Source: Pigoraptor vietnamica (Eukaryota > Opisthokonta > Filasterea). Taken from it: a stretch of DNA of 10,048 nucleotides. Positions 1 to 6,352 of this stretch are shown here, one piece after another (positions within the stretch are counted from its first letter, which is position 1; each line of letters starts with the position of its first letter). The notes beneath the pieces were generated by a model that searched no databases, was not told the origin of the DNA, and saw only the letters and a program-made list of their open reading frames with translations. The stretch spans positions 1-10,048 of the forward strand of contig CALSCQ010001596.1 in NCBI GenBank assembly GCA_943704525.1, in the 5' to 3' direction. Position numbers and translations under genes: made by a program.

Positions 1-160
1 CCCCGCCCTCTCTCTCTATTTGTGCTTACTGCGAAATGAGGCTCTTCCGGTCTCCTGCCTTGCGAGTCGCGCAACGCTCCCTCATCTCTTCTTCTGGCAC
101 TAGTGGGGTTGATGGAATCGTCTATGGTTTAAGCTGATCAGACATTTCCTATGCGAGCAG
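1..160 (+). other. 3' part of an intron of the AIR synthase gene
   Basis: This stretch shows no AIRS-like protein in any frame. It ends in the acceptor gagcag at 155-160, directly before the conserved exon. The codon for the first Gly is split, so the upstream exon must supply its first G (phase 1). Pyrimidine-rich runs at the left end fit intron sequence. An in-frame ATG at 151 overlaps the acceptor and would begin mid-domain, so it is not a credible start. The donor lies outside the window. Confidence 0.7.
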
Positions 161-1514
161 GCATCGATCTCGTGGCCATGTGCGTCAACGACATTATCGT
201 GCAGGGCGCCGAGCCCCTCTTCTTCCTCGACTACTACGCGACGGGCCACCTCGAGGTCCCCGTCGCGCGCGAGGTGATCAAGGGCATTGCGCAGGGCTGC
301 AAGGACAGCGGCTGCGCGCTCGTCGGCGGAGAGACGGCTGAGATGCCGGGAATGTATCAGCCGGGTGCGTGACCGAGTTATGCGCGTTTGTGTGTGTCAC
401 GAGCTTGTTTGTCGTCGCACCCCGACTATTGTTTTGCAGCGGGTTTTTCCTTACTTGCCTATCATTTTTTCTTTCCTCCTCTCTCCTTTTTTTTTCTCTT
501 GATCTGCGCGTGTAGGCCACTACGACCTTGCTGGCTTCGCCGTCGGCGCGTGCGAGCGCACGATGCTCCTCCCCCGTCCGGACATCGGTGCTGGTGACAT
601 CATCCTTGGTCTCGCTTCGTCGGGCGTCCACTCGAACGGCTTTTCGCTCGTCCGCCACCTTGTCCAGAAGTCGGGCCTCGACTACAGCTCGCCCTGCCCC
701 GTATGTGCCTGCACTCGTCGTCCAAAATGTCTCAGCCTCTCGTGTGTTGTTGCAGTCCCTTCTGCGATATGGCGTTTCGACTCACCCGTTTGCACAAAAT
801 GCCCTCAATGGTGCGAAGCTCTGGGTGCTAATGCTCCCACCTCCGATCGCAGTTCGATGGGTTCCCCGCGGGGACGACGCTCGGCGAGGCATTCCTGACG
901 CCGACCAAGCTCTATGTGCTCCCCCTTCTTCCCGCCATCCGCGCCGGTCTCGTCAAGGGCCTTGCGCACATCACCGGCGGTGGCATTGTCGAGAACGTGC
1001 CCCGCGTGCTCCCTGACGGCGTGTCGGCGGTGACGGACGCGACGACGTGGCCTCTCCTGCCGATGTTCAAGTGGCTCAAGAGCGTCGGCAACGTGAATAA
1101 CGGTGAGTGGCGTGAAGAGGCGTGCATCCTGCGTGTGAAGAATTGAGCAGCTGTGATGACACAACCACTCCCCGACAACCCGTGGGGGCAAAATATTCAG
1201 AAATCACATTGTCTGAGCCTGCCGTTTCTTACGCACACACACACACTGTGCGCACACAAACACGTATGCGCCGGTACTCACACAAAACTCGCAACCCGTC
1301 CCGTTGCGTCGCAGCCGAGCTGGCGCGCACCTTCAACTGCGGTATCGGCATGGTGGTGATTGTCGCCCCGCAGCACGTGACGGCCGTGAGCGCGATGCTC
1401 GAGTCTGCCGGCGAAAAGGTGTATGCCATTGGCCACTGCGAGGCGCGGTCCCCGAGCGGCGTCGCCAAGGGTGAGCCGACCGTCGTCATCAACATGGACC
1501 AGGCGTGGAACTAG
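161..1514 (+). CDS. purM: Phosphoribosylformylglycinamidine cyclo-ligase (AIR synthase), 5'-partial, four exons
   Basis: Makes aminoimidazole ribonucleotide from FGAM with ATP, the fifth step of purine synthesis, in the cytosol. Exons: 161-364, 516-700, 853-1102 and 1315-1514 (stop TAG); every junction is GT..AG and keeps frame. The first exon opens in mid-domain at a clear AIRS stretch ([19 protein letters not shown]), so the N-terminal part, including the usual DGVGTK-type loop, lies left of the window. Later family motifs are intact: [54 protein letters not shown] and [11 protein letters not shown]. About 278 residues are visible. The stop falls soon after the AIRS domain, so no GAR formyltransferase domain follows as in animal trifunctional GART. 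The gene could be a GARS-AIRS fusion like fungal ADE5,7 or a stand-alone AIRS; the missing 5' part decides. Family assignment is near certain, the fusion state unknown. Confidence 0.95.
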
Positions 1515-1776
1515 ACGCTTCGACGTGGGCGGCGTCCCTTTCTTCGCTGTCTGTTCTCCCTCCGTTGCGTTTGCGTGTGCGTGCGCGTGTGCGCGTGTGC
1601 GTTTTTTCTGCTTGCCGTTGTGCGAGTAAATGTGGCTGGCCATAGCAAAGAATTTCCTGTTTGACTTGCAATGTACACGAGACGAACGCAATGTCGGAAT
1701 CCAAGCCACGCAGACGCACGCAGACGCACGCATCACGCACGCACACACGCAATCGCAGCACAAAGGAGAGCCACGC
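1515..1776. other. Tail-to-tail 3' UTR interval between AIR synthase and the lipidated coiled-coil gene
   Basis: These 262 bp separate two convergent stop codons, so they must hold both 3' ends. On the plus strand AGTAAA at 1625-1630, followed by tgtgg, is a possible variant poly(A) signal for AIR synthase. No clear AATAAA is seen for the minus-strand gene. A strict alternating purine-pyrimidine tract lies at 1572-1602, and degenerate acgc/cagacgc repeats run from about 1709 to 1750. No coding sequence was seen. Confidence 0.5.
1572..1602. repeat. Alternating purine-pyrimidine tract (Z-DNA-prone)
   Basis: Thirty-one bases of strictly alternating pyrimidine and purine (tg, cg units), just past the AIR synthase stop codon. 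G/C-T/A alternation of this kind is known to favour Z-DNA; no function is implied by the sequence alone. Confidence 0.8.
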
Positions 1777-4118
1777 TCACGCGACCGATGTCTTGGACGC
1801 GGCCTTTGGGGTGCCACCCTGCTCTCCCTGGACCATAATGCGGCGGAGGCGTTTGCTGATGAGCTTCTCACGGAGAGCGACCTCTTGCCGCGCCTTGTTG
1901 ACGTCCTGTGTGTGGGACGAAGGAGAATGGGGTCAGGGACGTGCGCGGATAAGAATCAGTGGGACGAAGGAGAAAGGGGTCAGGGACATGCGCGGATAGG
2001 AATCAGTGGGACCAAGGAGAATGGGGTCAGGGACGTGTGTGGATAGGAATCAATGAGGGAACAGAAGGGGCAGTCACAATTGCCTCTGACAGTGTTGCTG
2101 AAGGTAAGCTGTGGCTACGTTGAAAGCAGAGCACAGTGCGTGCGTGCGCAACACACGACTCCTCTTCCCACCGTCGCCCGCTCGAGCTCAGCGCGCTCCT
2201 CCGCGTGCCTCCTCCGCAACCCTTCAATGTCGCCGTACAGCTGTTCCCTTGTCGGCTTCGGCGGCAGCTGCGCCTGCGACCCGCGCCGCGTCGTGGCCAT
2301 GTCGGGCACATCGTCCATCATGCTCAATCGAGAGGCTGGCCGCGCCGCACCGTCGTCGTCGCCCTCGCGCGCGATGTTGACGGAGAGCATGCTTCCCGTG
2401 CGCTCAACGTTCGGCTGAGTGATGAGCCGCCGCCGTTCCGCCATGAGTTCTTCGCGCTTTCGCACGTAGTGCTTCTCCGCGCGCTGCAGATCGGGCACGA
2501 TCACGTCCCTGATCATGTTGCCGACCCACTGCATGGCCGTGAGCACGGCGTCAGACGCCCGCGATATCAGCTCGAGGTCCGCGCGAAGCGACGCAGGCCC
2601 AAACGAGTGCTCGAACAGCGACACGGTGAGTCCCTCGAGGCCGTTGACGACCTCCTCCGTGAGTCCCGGAAGGTTGTCAACGGGAATGTAGGACATGGAC
2701 AGCACAAGGTCGGCGTGTGCGTCTGCCACCAGCGAGCGCGCGGCGGCAATCGGGCCGTGGCTCGGTGCAATCTGCGCACCCCCGAGGTGTCGCGAGGCGT
2801 CGTCAAGGTACCCGTGCGCGGAGGAGAGGAGGAGGAAGACGGCGTCCCACTGGCACTTGGCGCGGGCGACGAGCGTGATTGTCTCTGCGTACTGCTCAGA
2901 CTCCATTTCAAGCCGCCACTCGGTCGTCGTGTACGGACAGCCGTTGGGTTGCACGGCGCCGTAGTGGCGACCGAGGAGCGCGTCCAGCTCTTCGTACATC
3001 TGGCGGAGATGACCCATGTCACCCCACATGGCCTGCATGTCCATCGCTAGCTGCGTGCGCGCCGCGACAATCTTCTCGGCCTCGTGCTTCGCGATTTCGA
3101 GCCTGCACGCATGAGACGACGTCAACATTGCACACACACACACAGAGCAGACACGCACATGCGGCGACACACAAAAACCGCGAAGCGCAATGTCAAATTG
3201 TGATCGCAGAGGACGGCGCACCTGTTGAGAGCCTCGACGTACTCCCACTGGCGGCGCTCGAATGACTCCGAGAGCACGCCCGTCATGTGTGCCATCGCAG
3301 TTTCCGTCGTGGGTCCGAGATGGCGCACGACGTCGATGTAGTCGCTCATACTGCGCAGAGGGAAGAGGGACCCGATCACATTGCGCCGTCAAAACACAGG
3401 GATATTCCGTAAAGAGACAAGTTGGATCAGCTTAGAACACAGACGCGTGTCCAAGGACTCCACTGAGGAGAAAGAGAGGGAGTGCACGGGGCTGTCGTCA
3501 CAAGACACACGTCGCAAGCGCGCCGAGCAAGTCCACTCACGCCTGCGCCTCGAGTTCCCGGATGCGGTCATTGGCCGCCGCAAGCTGGCGATCGTAGTGC
3601 GTCACGCGCGTCTGTGCAACAGAGTAGCTGCTCGATATGTTGCGGCCTTCAAGCTCCAAGATGCCCTGCTCCAGGCGCGCGCACTGCTCCGACTTTGCCG
3701 CTTCCGGCATCTGCGCGGCAGACGCGCGCGAAGCCGCCCTGCCGCCATCCTCCGCAGCCGCCGGCGCGGCCGAGTGGGACGAGGCAGGCCGTGGGGAAGG
3801 GGCGCTCAACACGGGCGCGGGTGTGGGATCGACGAACAGCATCCCCTTGTGCGAGTGCACGCTGACGGCGCCGGGCGACGGCGGCACTTCCCCCGGCAGT
3901 GCGGGCGGATAGGCGAACTGCGACATGGTGATTGGCGCAGGCCCAGGGCCCATTGGTATCTGTGGCGCTACAATGGGAGCGGAGATCGGCGGCGGCGGCG
4001 CGGGGATGCCGAGGGGAAGCGCGGGTTTGGACGGGGGAGACGCGGGATGAATGGCGATTGTCTTCGTGGTGACGGTGGCTGCCGCGGGCGCCACGGCCAC
4101 TGAGCTCGAGCACCCCAT
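1777..4118 (-). CDS. Predicted N-myristoylated, proline-rich, coiled-coil protein (588 aa), unknown family, four exons
   Basis: I do not recognise the family. Exons on the minus strand: 4118-3541, 3350-3222, 3102-2172 and 1905-1777 (stop TGA), all in frame. The protein begins MGCSSS, a classic Gly2 myristoylation site with Cys3 open to palmitoylation, so membrane anchoring is likely (inference). Residues 25-120 are rich in Pro, Ala and Ser. Residues 145-193 look coiled-coil (RLEQGILELEG, YDRQLAAANDRIRELEAQ). Residues 194-460 are mostly helix-forming, with conserved-looking Trp, Tyr and Cys. A Ser-rich linker (467-516) has three basic-residue serine sites. Residues 520-575 form a charged coil (REQLYGDIEGLRRRHAEERAELERA, then DVNKARQEVALREKLISKRL). 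The last donor, gtggga after 2172, is the least typical; gtgtgt after 2157 would add five residues with two Gly that break the coil. The architecture could suit a BAR-like or scaffold protein, but no signature proves it. It shares its promoter interval with the GTPase gene. Confidence 0.85.
1906..2171 (-). other. Third intron of the coiled-coil gene, carrying a 47-bp tandem repeat
   Basis: A 266-nt intron joining phase 0 exons. Skipping it would end the protein after VVCCARTHCALLST, which lacks the coil pattern, while splicing continues the helix as ATDVNKARQEVALREK. The acceptor is cacacacag. From about 2083 down to the acceptor there is no AG on the minus strand, an AG-free zone of roughly 175 nt that covers the whole repeat array. 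Confidence 0.75.
1914..2054. repeat. 47-bp direct tandem repeat, three copies
   Basis: Copies lie at 1914-1960, 1961-2007 and 2008-2054, head to tail with no spacers and only a few substitutions each. The unit on the plus strand starts gggacgaaggagaatggggt and ends ggataggaatcagt. Read on the minus strand (the sense of the host intron), each unit is pyrimidine-rich and holds CTGAC, and CTGAT or TTGAT, which resemble branch-point sequences. The copy nearest the exon ends nine bases before it and supplies the polypyrimidine tract. Confidence 0.97.
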
Positions 4119-4487
4119 GTTGCGTGTGATGCGGACGCCCGCGTGAAGGGAGAAGCGATACTTCAGAGGGAAAGCACGAACGACCAGGCGATCAAGTGGG
4201 AGAGATGTGCTTGTGTGTGGGGCGAAATGCCTTCGACCATGTCACGTGCCACACTTAGCAACACTGTAAACCTGCCAATTTAGGAACTGATTGCACATAA
4301 TTTGCTTGTAAAGGAAACCAATATTCCATGTGTTGCTATGGACTGTGTTACTATGTTTACAATCGCTGGGAGGTGGGGGGACTTTGAAATATGGGACGGT
4401 GCCTGTTTCTCAGCTCAGTCGAGATTGCTCCGTTTTTCTGTCTTCCCGATTACCCTGCGTGCGTGCGCCCTTGTGCTGTCGCTGCAA
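4119..4487. promoter_or_regulatory. Shared divergent promoter interval (coiled-coil gene / Rab-like GTPase)
   Basis: These 369 bp lie between two divergent start codons and hold no supported coding sequence. Base composition shifts from the G+C-rich exons to an AT-richer core at about 4255-4360. CCAAT occurs at 4275-4279 and again at 4318-4322, and the E-box palindrome CACGTG at 4243-4248. No convincing TATA box was seen for either gene. An open frame runs in from an ATG at 4302 and joins the GTPase frame, but its peptide resembles nothing in Rab proteins, so it is taken as 5' leader. Promoter function follows from position only. Confidence 0.55.
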
Positions 4488-6065
4488 ATGGCGGCGGGAG
4501 CGGCTGACGACCAGAAGAGCTTTCACTTCTCGTTCAAAATCTGCGTCATTGGCGACTCTGGCGTGGGAAAGTCCTCGCTCTCGCTTCTCCACGGCGGCCT
4601 CAAAGGTACGTGACTAGAAGTTGTGATAGTCAGCATGGTCATTGGGCGCTGAAGGAGTCTTCGTGTTGCAGATGCCGACAGCCGATCATTAACGAGTTTG
4701 AAAAACCAAAACGATGTTGCGATTCACATAAGGGTACGTGTGTGCGCTCATAAGGGCCTCGAGTGACAGCGCACTGAAGTCTGCAATGGTGCTCCCAGAC
4801 GAAGCGTCTCGTGAATAGCAACAAGGTGTATCTTGCGCAATTTTGGGATGCCCCCGGCGCCGAGCGACACATGCGGATGACGGCGCGGTTGTGCGCGGGC
4901 GCTGCAGGGGCCATCCTCGTGTTTGACGGTATGTGCGTGTGCGTATGCGTATGTTTGTGTAGGAATGCTGGAAAGGGGACTCGGCGTGCTCGTGATGAGG
5001 GATCGACAGGAGTAGTGGCTGTCTCATGTGGTGTTCCTGCGTTCCTTCGATGGTGGGGATGTATCATGTGTTCAAACGGCGTCTTGCGCTGCCAGTGACA
5101 AACAAGTCGACCTTTGAGCACATCGCGGACTGGATAAAGGAGCTCGAGCACAACGGCACCGTGAAGAAGGTCCTCGTCGGCAACAAATGCGACATGCCCG
5201 CCGCAAAGCGACAGGTCGGTCATTCCCTGCACATGCACCTGTATTGTGCATGCGCCAACGTCTGGCGGTAGATGCCGTTTCGCACCGTTCGCCTGTGTAC
5301 AACCAGCTTGGGATAGTTCTCATCATCTTCGTACTGTCGGGGAGTGCATGCGGCTCTTCAACGCGCACTGTGAGCCTATAACGTGCATTTAATTGTCGGT
5401 TGAGTTCGTGAGATGCTCAACGCCGCGTTCGAACGCAACGACCGCAGGTGTCGCACGAAGCGGCGACTGCGTTTGCAAAGAAGTACGGCATGGATTACTA
5501 TGAGACAAGGTGCGTCTTGTCGCCCACGCAACTCCCTTTCTGGTCTTCGTGTTGCAGTGTTCATTCACATTGTGTGCGGCGCGGCATCTGTGTTCCGCCC
5601 TCCCTCGTTCCAACCCCTCTGCTACAACACCAGATTGACTGTGTCTCTGCAGTGCCAACGACCCCGCCAAGGCATCGCAGCCGTTTGACTATCTCTTCAC
5701 GCTCATCGAGTCATCCATTCCGGAGCCGCCCGAGCCAAGCCTGTTGCTCAAGCGCGGCATTCGCATTGGTCCGCTCGTCACGGCCGGTCAGTGTGTGCGT
5801 CGTGCGTCGCAGTGTCAGAGTGTGCGTCGTGCGTCAGGCCTGCGTGTGGTCAACTGCACTCGCGCTGTTTCTGTGAATGGTGTACCATGTTGTGTCCTGT
5901 GAAAATAGTATGTGCGTGACACGCTTTTTTTCCTTCTTACATTTGCCGTTATTCAAACCTTGCCTTGCTCGCGACATAGCCGGCAACACACAGCTTATGC
6001 GCGCACTACTGGCGGCCAACGAAGCGCCCATTCCAAATGTCGCCGACCACGTCGACTGGCACTGA
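4488..6065 (+). CDS. Atypical Rab-like small GTPase (236 aa), seven exons
   Basis: A Ras-superfamily G domain, probably a membrane-traffic switch. Exons: 4488-4605, 4672-4733, 4799-4928, 5096-5214, 5448-5509, 5653-5786 and 5980-6065 (stop TGA); frames join exactly. G1 is GDSGVGKS at residues 22-29. Thr47 stands 18 residues after Ser29, the spacing of the switch I Thr, but the usual TIGVDF text is absent. G3 is WDAPGAE (76-82) in place of WDTAGQE, so Ala81 replaces the catalytic Gln. G4 is NKCD (133-136) and G5 ETSAN (162-166); VTNKSTFE and DWIKELE are typical Rab sequences. The stretch between switch I and G3 is about seven residues longer than in Rabs. The tail (185-236: PEPPEPSLLLKRG, ending HVDWH) has no Cys, so no prenylation. 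The start at 4488 was chosen because it gives a short N-terminus before FKICVIGDSG. The family is firm, the subfamily unassigned. Confidence 0.93.
5787..5979 (+). other. Last intron of the Rab-like GTPase gene, with a small direct duplication
   Basis: A 193-nt intron with donor gtcagt and the weak acceptor acatag. The 16-mer gtgtgcgtcgtgcgtc occurs at 5793-5808 and again at 5820-5835, a local duplication with a 27-bp period. The final exon after it encodes only the 28-residue tail AGNTQLMRALLAANEAPIPN... to the stop. Confidence 0.7.
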
Positions 6066-6352
6066 GTGCCGGTTGCAGCTATTGTCTCGCGCGTCTGCTT
6101 TCGCTTGCGTGCGGCTGTAAATATACGTCCTTTCTTCTACAACAGTGTGAGTGCGAGTGAATGTGTGGGGGTGCGAGTGCAGTCTCTCGCTAAGCAGATT
6201 CGCCACAGCCGACGCAAACAAGGCTTGCGCACGGGACCAGTGGAAAAGCACAGAGACGGGTGAAAGGAGAAAGACGCAGAAAGTGACACGAGATTAATGC
6301 AAAGCGAAAACTGATATTGAGACACAGCCGCGCACGCCGCGAAGAGCCACGC
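6066..6352. other. Tail-to-tail 3' UTR interval between GTPase and endophilin genes
   Basis: These 287 bp separate convergent stop codons, and no coding sequence was seen. On the plus strand TGTAAAT at 6116-6122, about 50 bp past the GTPase stop, could serve as its poly(A) signal. On the minus strand the endophilin 3' side is T/C-rich past 6300, with cattaat near 6295 and no standard AATAAA. Confidence 0.45.

Noticed and set aside
278-658. 126-residue minus-strand open frame over the AIR synthase exons
   Set aside because: It is antisense to conserved AIRS exons and crosses an intron; the peptide is low-complexity Arg/Lys-rich.
1914-2054. CRISPR-like array
   Set aside because: Units are directly adjacent with no unique spacers, and they sit in a spliceosomal intron of a eukaryotic gene.
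2157-2172. Alternative donor after 2157 (gtgtgt) for the last intron of the coiled-coil gene
   Set aside because: It also keeps frame, but adds VGRGV, which would break the coil; the donor after 2172 keeps a continuous helix. The choice remains unproven without RNA data.
2136-3050. 304-residue open frame on the plus strand
   Set aside because: It lies wholly opposite exon 3 of the minus-strand coiled-coil gene, whose exons splice in frame. The plus-strand peptide is Arg/His/Val-rich with no domain pattern; it is a shadow from G+C-biased third positions.
4302-4487. Upstream in-frame ATG that would extend the GTPase by 62 residues
   Set aside because: The extra peptide runs through AT-rich promoter-like DNA and resembles nothing in Rab proteins. 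The ATG at 4488 gives a normal short N-terminus.
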